The notes under the pieces are model-generated. The model was not told where the DNA came from and did no database searches. It worked only from the letters and a program-made list of their open reading frames with translations. From contig JAGFNK010000621.1 of assembly GCA_025769875.1 (NCBI GenBank), forward strand, positions 1-29,420: 29,420 nucleotides of DNA. The letters are read 5' to 3'. This DNA is from Russula earlei (taxonomy: Eukaryota; Basidiomycota; Agaricomycetes; Russulales; Russulaceae). Positions 8,819-18,504 of this stretch are shown here, in pieces (position 1 is the first letter of the stretch; every line of letters begins with the position of its first letter). Position numbers and translations under genes: made by a program.

Positions 8819-10251
8819 TCAGGGTCTTCCTTGATGTTTTCTTAATTGGATTCGGGAGTATTCTTCAGTAATGCTGCTTTGTGTTAGAACTACTCGGGTT
8901 TTCCACAGATATCCTTCAAATTCTGCTGGAGAGATGGCAAAGTCACTTATTTCCTTGGTGGGGTGCTTGTAAACTATAAAGTGTGTCAGTCGTTGATGCC
9001 AAGCTTGGGTACAATAATTCTTGAATTCAATTAACTCTCTCCTTGAACGCGTAGGTAGGTTTAATGCTAAGAAGGATTGTTCTGGTAGATAACAGTGTAA
9101 ATCAGTATTCCTAAGATCGGCACTATCAGGGGATTCAACAAGGGGTGATGCAAAGGGTTGGATAGGTATGACAGGGGTAGGAATACGATTGGTAAACAAG
9201 GGTACGTAGGCGTCAGGAGGGGTAGGAGGTAATGGTCTTTCAACAAGAAATCCTCTTGCGTTGGGAACTGTTTCTCTCTCAGGGGGTCGTTGGGATGACG
9301 CGCGTCTCCTGTGTCGAGGAGCCAGATTTATCGAATGGGGAGGATGGTAATCGCCTGGCGTCCACAAGGTAATTCCGTCAGGAGTAGGGGGTGTGTCTGG
9401 TCGAAAGTTGCACGTGCAATACTCTGTTTTGCAGTTACACCTTGCTGTCCACGGATTTGACTCAGTATCTTCTGTGCTGGCAGACCAACGTTCTTGGCTA
9501 GTTGGGACAGTGGTCTGAATCGGTGTGAGGGGTCGAGGGGCGAGACTTGAGGCTTCTAGGATTGCTGGGACAGAATAGTATGCAGGGGGACCAGTATATG
9601 AGGCGTCTGGGCTGGTAATTGCCCAAGGTTGATTATAGTCTGCGTCGTACTAGCCACGAGTTAGTTTCCCAAGTCGAAAGGTGTTGTGTATTCCTGGTAC
9701 AACAGCAAGTTGGACGTAAGATTGATTTTCCCTTTGTATTCTGTTGAGGCGTAGGTGGTAGAACTGGACAGTGAGACGATAGTAGCTGATGTATGTCCAA
9801 GCCTAAGTAGAACAAGCGGTATCCTGTTCTCAAGGAGTGGATAATAATGTGGTGGCGTGGTTGAATGACTCTGGTCCAGAGGTTTAATTCACTGGTGCGT
9901 AAGGATTGGTAGTCAACTGGTTGTCCTTGGATGTTCTTTCGCTTGAGCAAGGTGCCAATATAATAGTTGTTGTCGTGCTGGAGGTAGAAGTCGACTAAGG
10001 GTTTCAAGATATAGTGCGTGTTCGTCGTGGCTTAAGAGTTGTCCAAAAGGCAAGACTTCAAGGAACTCTTTAACAATAAGATGGGGGAAATCCTCGTGAG
10101 GTGGTTCAACTCCTGGTACGTCGTGTAAGTTGGTTAAAGTGGTGACAGGGAATGCGACGGAGGTCCAAGTTCGATAATGATTTAGATTTAAGACGTGTCT
10201 AGTGATAGCGTCTTCTTCTTCGTCTTCTTCTAAGGCGTATTCTCGTGGCAC
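8819..10251 (-). pseudogene. Gypsy A pre-gag coding region, part 2 (unknown function)
   Basis: Between the 5' LTR and gag lies a long stretch of protein-like sequence that I cannot assign. It begins near 10251 (MPREYALEEDEEED, acidic), shifts frame near 10007 (then DFYLQHDNNYYIGTLLKRKN) and again near 9800 (YYRLTVQFYHLRLN), meets TAG near 9652, then runs open from about 9649 to 8819. The last part has a proline-rich stretch, a compact cysteine cluster C-x-C-x4-C-x-C at 9410-9439 that could bind a metal, and a charged C-terminus (IQLRKHQ). Protein-like composition in successive frames argues for an ancestral single frame broken by indels. No transmembrane segment is obvious. Confidence 0.55.
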
Positions 10252-10319
10252 TTTAGTTAAAACAAGAAAGGATCTTTATTCGATCTTTATTGAAGCGTTA
10301 CAAGGGTGGTTCTTACTTT

Positions 10320-11047
10320 TTAAGAACCGTGCGCAAGATCTATGGTTTCGAGACGGTACCTCTCGATTATTTCGAGAGGGTTAGGGGGAATGCGAGGCGT
10401 GAAACAGAAGCGAAGTAGCTGAGGGTTGAATCGTATGGTGTCGACTGTATAAGTCGAGTAATGACGTAGGGCTACGCGGTTCACTGTTCTCCTCGAAAGT
10501 GTAAGTAACCGTAAGCGAAAGCAAGGCGTCCGTCCAAGAAGTCGTGTACAATGGATAAGCAAAATGAGCCCTCGTAAGCAGGGCGGTAAATAGCAGGCAA
10601 GGTAAGTAGTTTCCTAAACAAAGAAGTATTGAAGATGTATGCGATGCGTCCGAGGGGGAAGTCAGCGTCCGGGGCGTAGATCCCGACGTTGGAACAGATG
10701 CCGAAGGGGGTTAGATTGTACTGGGTGGCAAGGGCAGAGTTGGAGGGTTCGACCGCAAAAGTGTGGACGATGCGTGCACGAAAGGCGGTGGTGAAGGTGT
10801 CTGTGAAGGCGCGACGACTCAACTGGTCTGAGGTAGGGATGCGCCCTAGATAATCTTGGTGGTTGAGGTCGTGGAGGGGACGCCACTGCTCGCGGGATCG
10901 ATTAGTAGTGGGAAGGACGAAGTACTGGTGAGGGTGGAATCGGAATGCTGTGCAAGGAGGACGGTCGAGGAAGCCTTCAGGCAAGGGAGGACGGTCCGCT
11001 TGCTGTTGCTCGTTCTGCGCTGGAGGGGGGAGTGCCGACAGGGACAA
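10320..11047 (-). pseudogene. Gypsy A pre-gag coding region, part 1 (unknown function)
   Basis: A 188-codon frame (11047-10481) follows the 5' LTR leader and continues, after a shift near 10490, to about 10320 (IPPNPLEIIERYRLETIDL). It starts with a proline/glutamine-rich stretch and then looks like a folded domain (FHPHQYFVLPTT, then GRIPTSDQL, then FGICSNVGIYAPD). Protein-like sequence also extends upstream toward 11200 (APALRILTEDIDPVDTV) in another frame. No family is recognised and no ATG is certain. It may be an extra ORF of this chromovirus lineage or an N-terminal extension of Gag. Confidence 0.5.
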
Positions 11048-11278
11048 AGTCGCCTGGGATAGGCTGGGCAGTGGTAGGAGACGATGGGGGAGCCGTTGGG
11101 GAGTACAAGAGGCTGAGGGGTGAGGACAGTGTCGACCGGGTCGATGTCTTCAGTGAGGATGCGAAGGGCAGGTGCGTGGGGTAGGTTGCAGAGGAGAAGG
11201 GAGGCGCAAGGAGGTGTTAACCAAAGTGGGGGAGTTAGGAGTGGACACTTGAGCGTTGGCTGGTCAATACAGGGATGA

Positions 11279-11294
11279 TGAGAGACTGTCCAGA
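11279..11294 (-). other. Primer-binding site of Gypsy A
   Basis: Two bases inside the 5' LTR the coding strand reads TGGACAGTCTCTC. A TGG start complements the CCA end of a tRNA primer. Which tRNA is not identified. Confidence 0.5.
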
Positions 11295-12123
11295 TGTCAA
11301 GACACGTACTGCTGATCCGTGTGGACTCAGGAGCAGGTGGGCAAGGGTCGGAACAGATGGTACGCGGCGTAGGCGGCGTTGAACAAGAGGACGAGCCAAA
11401 TGACTAAGATGTACCAGATGGGGACTGGTACGTGTAACTGGAGGCAGAGGCGAAGGTTAGAAGCCAGTGCAACGAGGGGGCTTTAAACAAGGCGGTCGTA
11501 GAAGAGTACCTTGGAAGCGAGAGGAGTCTTTAAACTGAGCGGTCGCAGGGGAGTACCCAGGAAGATGAGAGTATCACAAATGGACAGTCTGACGACTGCC
11601 ATGCTTCATTGGGGCTTATATACAGTGTACAGGGTCGATTACAAAGCACTGGGACTATTCTAGACTCTTTGATACCATCCAATAGGACTACAGAGGCATA
11701 AACTTGCTTGTGTCAAGTTTCAGGCTTACTGAGCGCATTACTGATCATTGTGGAGCGATGACATCATTATGATGTCACTGTGGAGCGCTTAGTGAGCCTA
11801 TGAGGTCACTGTGGAGTCGCTCAGTCAGCCATGATGTCATTGGAGCCTTGATGACGTCAGATGATTTATGCAACAGTTTCTAAGAGTTTGTGCCGCTGTT
11901 TCGGGTCCATGGTGGCTGAGTGGCCATGTGGCTGCCACGCGATGATTACCCGATTAGGAAACTGGTGCCTGGTCGTGTTATAGTGCCTTTGCAATAGCAA
12001 TATCTTGTACCGTAGGGGGGATAGCCCAGAAAATGGAAGGGAGTTGGCAATGCAAAGTGAGAGAGGTTCTTCTTGAGTAAAATAGGACAATCTTCGGCCA
12101 GGACTTGGCCTTGGTTCGTAACA
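11295..12123 (-). repeat. 5' LTR of Gypsy A
   Basis: 829 bp, with TATA at 11616-11622 and the perfect CRE at 11852-11859. Its outer edge (12123/12124) cuts into the integrase gene of Gypsy B. The divergence from the 3' LTR is confined mainly to 11295-11545, the U5/R side. Confidence 0.95.
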
Positions 12124-14517
12124 AACGGAAGGTCGATGATCCAGTCGATTGCTATGGTTTGGAACGGTTTCTGGAATTCAGGGGGAATCGGATAAATTGG
12201 GGGACGAGTTGGGTGTGTGGAAGTTTTGTTGGCTTGACAGGTGGCACAGCCTCGAATGTAGTCCCTGATAAAGTAGGCCATCTTTGGCCACCAGAAGGAC
12301 TCTTGAATTGAATACAGGGTTCGGGCGTTTCCTGTGTGCCCGCCAAGGATACTGTCATGGTAGGTATGTAAAATTTTTTGTAAGAGGGGTTCTTGATATG
12401 GTACCACCAATTTTCCATCTTTGAATAGTGCATCTTCTTCTTCTTGGAGACCGTGTTTGACTTTCCACATGAGGAGATCTGACTTTCTTTTCCTTTGTTC
12501 AGTTAGTACTTGTTCATAAAGGTCCTCAGTGTGGAGCATGCGAATAAAAAGTTTGTCAGGGAGTGCTGTGATGTTCTGGTTGTCTCCTGACCCATCATTG
12601 TGGTCAGGTCGTCGTGAGAGAGCGTCCGCACGATTGGAGACTCTGGGTTTGTGGTGGATTTCGAAGTGGTAATCCGCGAGTGTTGAGATGTACCCAGCAA
12701 TCCTTCGGTTGATTTTGTGGGGGAGCTGGTAGTGAGCCAGGTTAGCGTGGTCTGTGAAAATTTTGATGGGGTGTTTAGTTCCGACTAATAGGTATCGCCA
12801 GTGTTGGAGTGCAAGGATCAGAGCTAGGAATTCCCTATCCCAGACTGGGTAGTTCCTTTCTGCTTCGTTGAACGCAGTGTGACATATTTCCGATCATTTT
12901 CCTTTTTCCTCTTTGATCCTTTTGGAAGAGGACAGCTCCGGTGGCAAACTGTGAGGCATCGGTTTCTAATTTGTATGGGAGGTCGGGGTTGGCAGTGTAA
13001 AGTTCAGGGTCGTCGCAGACCGCTGCTATCAAAGTTTCTAGGGCTGTGGTTGCTTCCGGAGTCCAGAGAAAGGGGGTCCCTTTCTTGATTGTAGAAAAAA
13101 TGGGGCGGGCTATTTTTGCGAAGTCTCGGATAAATGGCCGTTGGTAATTGAGGGCGCCCATGATTTGTTGTACCTGTTTCAGATTGTTGGGAGGTCTTGG
13201 CCAGTTTTTGAGGCCATCCATTTTGACAGGATCAATTTTGAGGGTCCCTTGATTAATTCGGAAGCCCAGGAAGTCAATCTCTTCTTGTTCGAAGGCGCAC
13301 TTAGATGCTTTTAAGAAATAAGAGTCCCTTTCGAGAAGGTCAAGGAATTCGTGTGTAATTTGTCGGTGGAGGTGTTCTTCTCCTGAGTTCGTGGCTATTG
13401 CCACGTCGTCTAGGTAGTTGCAAGTGTTTTCGGGGTACTTTAGAAGCCAGGGTCGGAGGGTGTGGTTCATTGCTCGTTGAAAAGCTGCTGGGGCATTGGT
13501 AAAGCCGAAGCCCATTACCATGGGAATGAAGGTGCCAAACTGGGTTTTGAAGGCACCCTTGTGTTGGTCTTCTGGGTGGATCAAGATGTTGTTGTAGCCA
13601 GCTCTGACATCGAATTTGCTAAAGGTGGTTTTGCCCCTTAATTTGTGTAATTGTTCTTCCATGTTTGGCAGGGCATGATAATCTGGAACGGTGGCGTTAT
13701 TGAGTTTTCGGTAGTCCACTACCATCCTTGGGGCAGTACCGTCTTTCTTCTGAACAAAGAAGATGGGGGATACAAAATCTGAAACACCGTCTTTGATGAA
13801 ACCTTTGGCCAGGTCTTCTTGTATTTGTCTTGATAGTTCTTGTTTTTCGTTCAGGGGGAGTGGGTAAGTTTGGCAATCAAGGAATTTGGGGGCGTCTGGT
13901 TTCAGGGTGATTCTGAAGTCGAGTTCTCCTCGGCTGGGTGGGAGTCGTTTGGCTGCTTCTTCTGAAAAAACCTTCTGATGTCGTAAGTATTCCGGGGGAA
14001 TGGTGGTTGTTTTTATTTGTGCAAGTCGGACTTTTGGTGGATTTACTATGGATACAGGGGTGAGGAGAACCCCTAGGTGGTTCCTTAGGCGGCCAGTGCT
14101 CCAATTGACGTGGGGATTTATTGCTTTCAAAAAGGGATATCCAAGGATCATTCTATCTTCTCCCAAGTTGGTAACATAAAAGGTGAGAAGTCGGGTGGTG
14201 GGTCCGTGACGTACGGTCATGTGGGTGTAATGGGTTAGTGCTCCTCCTTGATTGTTGGTGCCGTCCACATTAATGATTGGTCTGGGGGTTCTGAGGGTTC
14301 GGAGTGGGATTTGTAATTTTCCCATGATTCCTTGGCTGATGAAGTTTTCTGTTGCTCCGCTATCTAGGAGTGCTTGGCCAGTCTTTCCATTTGTCGTGAT
14401 CATAAAAGGTACTTTCATTGAGTTTTCCTTATGTTGGACAATGGTATCTATTTGGGCCTTAGTACCGACTGTTGTACCTTGGCCTAGAGAAAATTCTCTT
14501 TGAGGATGAGGTCCCAA
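12124..14517 (-). pseudogene. Gypsy B Pol: protease, RT, RNase H, start of integrase
   Basis: The frame from 14517 (TTG) overlaps the end of gag by 34 nt in the -1 frame, as in Gypsy elements that make Pol by frameshifting. Numbering from there: protease LLDSGATE (D53), RT FDVRAGYNN (D303) and YLDD (368-371), and the first RNase H Asp (ETDAS, D520). The frame ends falsely at 12835 because two bases of a CA repeat seem lost near 12877-12882. The next frame continues RNase H (NYPVWDREFLAL, FTDHANLAH, ADALSRR) and the integrase zinc domain (GGHTGNARTL...GCATCQ) to 12124. There Gypsy A's LTR cuts it, and the apparent reading beyond is LTR. Confidence 0.88.
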
Positions 14518-16058
14518 AGCTTGGCCCTATCTTCTGCTGGTAAAGTTTTCATGCGGGCCACCATAGTGGAGGCTTCTTCTTCTTTTGGTGGTTCTGGGGT
14601 TGGTTCAGCAGTACGTGCTTTGGAAGTGGTGGGGGTAGTATTCTTGGGGCACTCCCGACTAAGGTGGCCTTTCTCTCGACAACGGAAGCAACATCCTTCT
14701 TTTGCCAATTGTTTCCTCTCTTCTTCAGTGAGTTTTTTGAAGTTGGACTTGGCAGCGTCCACTTGCATCTGATCAGGGTGATGGGACCTGTGTTCCGAAA
14801 GGGGGTGTGTGGTTTTTCCTTTAAGTTTTTCTCTGATGGTGATGAAACGACGATGTTGTCTCCTGGCTTCCTCCTTCCATTCTTGAAGGGTGGTAGGCCA
14901 GATGTCCCTGTTTAGGATTGCGTGGTAGAGACCGATTTTTAGGCCATTTTTGAAGCTTTCGATAGCGATCACATCCGTTTCTGGCCACCCTGTTTTATTC
15001 AGCAGTTGTTCGAAGGTGGAAATGTAATCGTCGAGGGATTCCTTCATTGTATGCTTGGCGAGAGCCGCTTGGGCATCCTCTTTCTCCGCAGTGTTAGTGA
15101 ACTTGAATGTAAAGTCTGTGACAAATTCATTCCACAATGCTTCGTTCATTCTGTTGATGGGGTTCTGAGCTCTGTTTACTTTTTCCCTGAGTGCAGTTGC
15201 TTGTGAATTGACCCATTCTTCAACCTTTTCCCCTTGAATATAGGAGAGGGCCAGCATTGTTCGTTTAAAAGGGGAGATCATTACTGCTTTGTCATCATTG
15301 AGGCCCCAGAATAGATTGAATTCCATAATGAATCTTTTTGTTTTGTTCCTCTCTCCTGTGAAGGCAGTGGGTTCTTTACCGCTGAGGGACCCATTAGTGC
15401 CTTGTGGTGCGGGAGCAGCTGCTTGAGGGGGTGGAACAATGACTGGGGGGGCCTGGGCAGCAATCTGAGGGGCCTGAGCGGCCATCTGGGGAGCCTGAGC
15501 GGCTATCTGGGGGGGTTGTACAGCGACTTGGGGTTGGGCTGCCATATCAGGTTCTGGGGGGTTCTGTGGGTCGATTTCTAGGGTTTTGATGGGTTCTTGG
15601 TTTTCAAGGGGGTCCTCTGGTCCTAGTGCAGGGGATTCAAAGGGTGTCTGAGTTTCAATGGTGTTTTCTGGTTCAGGGGGGTTGCCTTCTGTGGAAGAGG
15701 CTTCTGATTCTGACGGTGGTTCGTAGAGAGGGTCGTTTTCCCTCCAGTAGCCTAATCCAAGGCTGTTTCTGAGAAGTTCTAGGTCTAGGTGAGTGTAGAG
15801 TTGTCCTCTCCTAAGTCGTAGTTCGAACCAACGGTTGTTGATGAATTCGACTGGTAGTTCTTCGTTGTTTTCAGTGGTGATGTAACAAAGGAAAGTATGA
15901 AAGCTGTCCCAAGTGGCAGCTCCTACGACGTGTTCGGGAAGGTCTGGGGATGGTCTAGGTTGGACGCAGATCCAACGATTCGATGGTAGTTCAAGATTGA
16001 TCTCCAGAATGGAGTAAGGAAGCTTAGCTTGTGTAATGGCGTCGCGGCCGTTAGAGCG
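14484..16058 (-). CDS. Gypsy B Gag
   Basis: The frame is open from 16058 to 14484. The first ATG is at 15545, but the upstream part (SILEINLELPSNRW, DSFHTFLCYITTEN, PVEFINNRWFEL) is conserved in the decayed copy at 2020-2432, so it is probably translated, from an unseen or non-ATG start. Downstream are a glutamate/proline-rich spacer, an Ala-Gln-Pro repeat (15450-15545), a capsid-like Gag region (about residues 60-240 from the ATG) and a CCHC knuckle CFRCREKGHLSREC (residues 286-299). It packages element RNA into particles. Its stop lies within the start of Pol. Confidence 0.85.
   Translation of the reverse strand, partial: RSNGRDAITQAKLPYSILEINLELPSNRWICVQPRPSPDLPEHVVGAATWDSFHTFLCYITTENNEELPVEFINNRWFELRLRRGQLYTHLDLELLRNSLGLGYWRENDPLYEPPSESEASSTEGNPPEPENTIETQTPFESPALGPEDPLENQEPIKTLEIDPQNPPEPDMAAQPQVAVQPPQIAAQAPQMAAQAPQIAAQAPPVIVPPPQAAAPAPQGTNGSLSGKEPTAFTGERNKTKRFIMEFNLFWGLNDDKAVMISPFKRTMLALSYIQGEKVEEWVNSQATALREKVNRAQNPINRMNEALWNEFVTDFTFKFTNTAEKEDAQAALAKHTMKESLDDYISTFEQLLNKTGWPETDVIAIESFKNGLKIGLYHAILNRDIWPTTLQEWKEEARRQHRRFITIREKLKGKTTHPLSEHRSHHPDQMQVDAAKSNFKKLTEEERKQLAKEGCCFRCREKGHLSRECPKNTTPTTSKARTAEPTPEPPKEEEASTMVARMKTLPAEDRAKLWDLILKENFL
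15447..15545 (-). repeat. Ala-Gln-Pro minisatellite in Gag
   Basis: About four imperfect 24-bp units encode repeats of the type APQ(I/M)AAQ. The units are G-rich on the plus strand. Such runs are length-variable; no function is inferred. Confidence 0.75.
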
Positions 16059-16853
16059 TTAGCTCAAGATTCAATGGGGGCCAAGTCCCTGTGACTTGGT
16101 TTCAAGGGTTCAGTGGGGCCGGCTCGAAGAGACCGAAAAAAAAGGTTTTAGCGTCTCAAGGCTGAGTCAGACAATGACTTGGTCCACAGACAGAGTCGAT
16201 CTCCTGGTTTCACAGAAGAGGAGGATGATGAGAGAGAGGCAGAGGAGGAAGAGGAACACAAGGGTTCCTTGAGGTGTACTCAGGTCAAACAGAGTGCAGG
16301 CCAGCACAAGCAAGTTGTGATTGAGAGAGTATACAGGGCAAGAGATGCGACAGGGAATGGGACAAAGCTAAGCTTGGGGCATTCCCCAGCTTTTACAGGC
16401 ACTTAAATACTGTATGTAGCGAGGCTGTACAGTACTATAAGCAGAACAATAAGTAAAAGGGCAGATCAATAGCAAAAGTAGCTCAATAATAGATGAAACA
16501 TAATAAGTGAAACACAATGAAGGATCACCATCAAGGGATGAAACGGTAACCACAGGAACAGAGATAATAAAAGGAACAATGACGGGAAGGGATTATGGAT
16601 GAACCGACAAGGGGGTAAATCATAACAGCTACGCTATGACAGGAATACTAATGTAGGCATTTTACAATGCCAAACTAAAACCAAGTGTAGATGTACGAGA
16701 ACGATAATTTGTCTGAGAGAACAATATGAGCGGGTATAATGTCACCGTTGGTTTGAGGGACCAAGGACGGTGTGAGCTTGCTCAATTGTTGAGTTCTTCA
16801 AGGTTGAGTCCAGCAATTGGGACTGAGGTTCTCAACGCTGAAGTGCTGCCACA
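16059..16853 (-). repeat. 5' LTR and leader of Gypsy B
   Basis: The outer edge is set by the coding-strand TGTGGCAGC at 16853, a TG start next to the DUF6532 gene's 3' end. The coding strand has a TATA-like TATTTAAG near 16404-16411, followed by a pyrimidine-rich stretch (about 16220-16260) also seen in the copy at 1790-1850. The inner LTR edge is not resolved, because no 3' LTR of this element is present for comparison and no TGG primer site is evident. The range therefore includes some leader. Confidence 0.55.
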
Positions 16854-16894
16854 AAAGTAGATTAGTTAAACAAAGTATAGCATGATTTGATTGC

Positions 16895-18504
16895 TCACTG
16901 GGCTTTTGTAAAAATATCCACCATCATTGTGTGGAACGCATTGCCACGATGCTCCTGGATAAGGTTGAATGTGCCAATATGGCCACAATAGACATCAAGG
17001 TATGCATTGGCTGAAAAGTCCGTGGCCTGGTGGACACTGGTACGCCACTCATGCAGGGCAGCATAGAGCTACATATATAGTTAGAACAAATTTTGAAGAC
17101 AAGACTAAACTAGACTTACCACCGTTGCTACCAATGCGACCATTGGTATTGGCACTTCACGTGTCGTCACCCCAAGGGTGTCTTGATGTGTCAGAAAGCG
17201 GTGTCCAAATTTACTCACAAACAAGTTAACACCTCCAGCAAAATACAAATCGTGAATCACATTGATTATCCACGTATTCCGATAGGGACACGAGTGCATT
17301 ATGAGACCAAAGTTTGACGAAACCTAACCACACATTAGATGGTATCAAATAAGAATAAGTCCACTTACACTTTTGCTGGTTGGAAACATATAGTTGTAAT
17401 CTGTTAACTGCTTCTCAACAAAGGCAATGATTGATGCCTTTGATGGGATGGCCGACAACTCAGCCGAGATGATGGTAGTGTAGCGTTCTTTGGCTTCACA
17501 TTGGAAAAGGGGGACACGACCACGCGGCTGTTGATTCCGTCAGTAATGCCATCTCTCTGGTTGAGGAACTTACCACAGGGATAATTTTAGTCACGTATTT
17601 GTGATCGGACTGGAAGCGCCGATGGATGAATGAGGAACCGGGACGGGAAGAAGCAGCTGATAAAAGAGCAGCCTTTATCACTGTGAGAACAGTAGGGGCA
17701 TCAGGGAATGCGTGATCAATGAGCAAACTGGCTTGAACACTATCCACTGCGTCTTGAAGGACGAGGCGAATTAGTGGGTGTTGCTTAGACAGTGTTACCT
17801 TGTTTGAATCTGGAGTAAGTATGAGATTGGTGTCAGCGGGCCAGCGAAATTCAGAAGCCAAAGCAGTAGCGCTGCTTTGACAATCTTGAGAAGATGGAAT
17901 GTTGTCAGTTGTCCAAGTTTGGCTGCTGGGCAGTGCACCATCTAAGGCAGAAGGCCCGGGAGGAGCAACTGAAGCTGACCATGATGGTCTCTACATGAAC
18001 AGCTTTGAGTTTTAGAAGAGATAAAATGATGTCGCAGACGTACCTCAATTACCATCGCCTCAGAACGTTTCGTGGACGGTTGCTGGGTAGACTCCAGGTC
18101 CTCAAGCCAGTCAGCCTCTGACTCTGGGTTGCTATTGTCACCAGTGGTTTCAGTTTCGACAGGTTCGGTTACAAGACGATGGGCATGTGCACCACCACTA
18201 TCACCATAGAAAGCGGACACTGGGGAGAAAAAAAAACGAAAAATGAACCATCAGTGGTTTGTTTGTTTGGTGACAAACCTTATTTGTCAGCATATGCACA
18301 CACTTCGCTCCAACCTCCTTGGCATGGGCATGGCAATGCCCCCGCAATCATCATTCCCTCCTTGATATCCAAGACCTTTGTGTCCAAGTCAACACATGCA
18401 ACATCTATGATACCATGTGACACACTGGACTTTCGTGCCTTCTTCGCAAGTGGGGTATAGGTTGGCTGCACAGCCAAATTGGCAGAGCTGGGGTGATCAG
18501 CGTC
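16895..18504 (-). CDS. DUF6532-type gene, 5' end fused to Copia
   Basis: A spliced host gene of a family of unknown function common in Agaricomycetes. The exons I infer are: up to about 18300; 18219-18044; 17990-17574; 17527-17369; 17323-17120; and 17068-16895. All joints keep frame, and four introns are 45-53 nt with GT..AG ends; the first (18299-18220) is less certain. The C-terminal half (IRLVLQDAVDSVQ, RVPLFQCEAKERY, NFGLIMHSCPY, PIPMVALVATV, LYAALHEWRTS, YLDVYCGHIG, AFHTMM) matches what I remember of the family. The first exon has a basic AKKARKS that could be a nuclear signal. No start codon of its own remains: the exon runs in frame out of the Copia ORF at about 18505. Family call about 0.8; exon borders less sure. 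Confidence 0.78.

Larger units (their letters stand above)
2433..12123 (-). mobile_element. Gypsy chromovirus 'A', full length with both LTRs
   Basis: A 9.7-kb LTR retrotransposon in minus orientation. It has near-identical LTRs at both ends (828 and 829 bp, coding-strand start TGTTACGAACC, end CTTGACA), a primer-binding site inside the 5' LTR, a purine tract before the 3' LTR, and Gag, protease, RT, RNase H, integrase and chromodomain in the Gypsy order. It is longer than most chromoviruses because of about 2.5 kb of coding sequence before gag. Several frameshifts make it non-autonomous as read. The flanking 5-mers (CCAAA left, AACGG right) do not match, and the flanks are Gypsy B/C pieces in opposite orientations, so one or both ends were probably rearranged after insertion. 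Confidence 0.92.
12124..16853 (-). mobile_element. Gypsy 'B', 3'-truncated
   Basis: A second Gypsy element in minus orientation: a 5' LTR on the right (coding-strand start TGTGGCAGC at 16853), Gag, protease, RT, RNase H and the integrase zinc domain. It ends abruptly at 12124, early in the integrase catalytic core (after DWIIDLPF), where Gypsy A's LTR starts. The remainder of integrase and the 3' LTR are not in the window. The plus-strand fragment at 1594-2432 is the same family. Confidence 0.88.

Noticed and set aside
11946..12123. C-terminal 59 codons of the Gypsy B integrase frame
   Set aside because: These codons are read from Gypsy A's LTR, as the same peptide appears from the other LTR near 3083-3260; not integrase.
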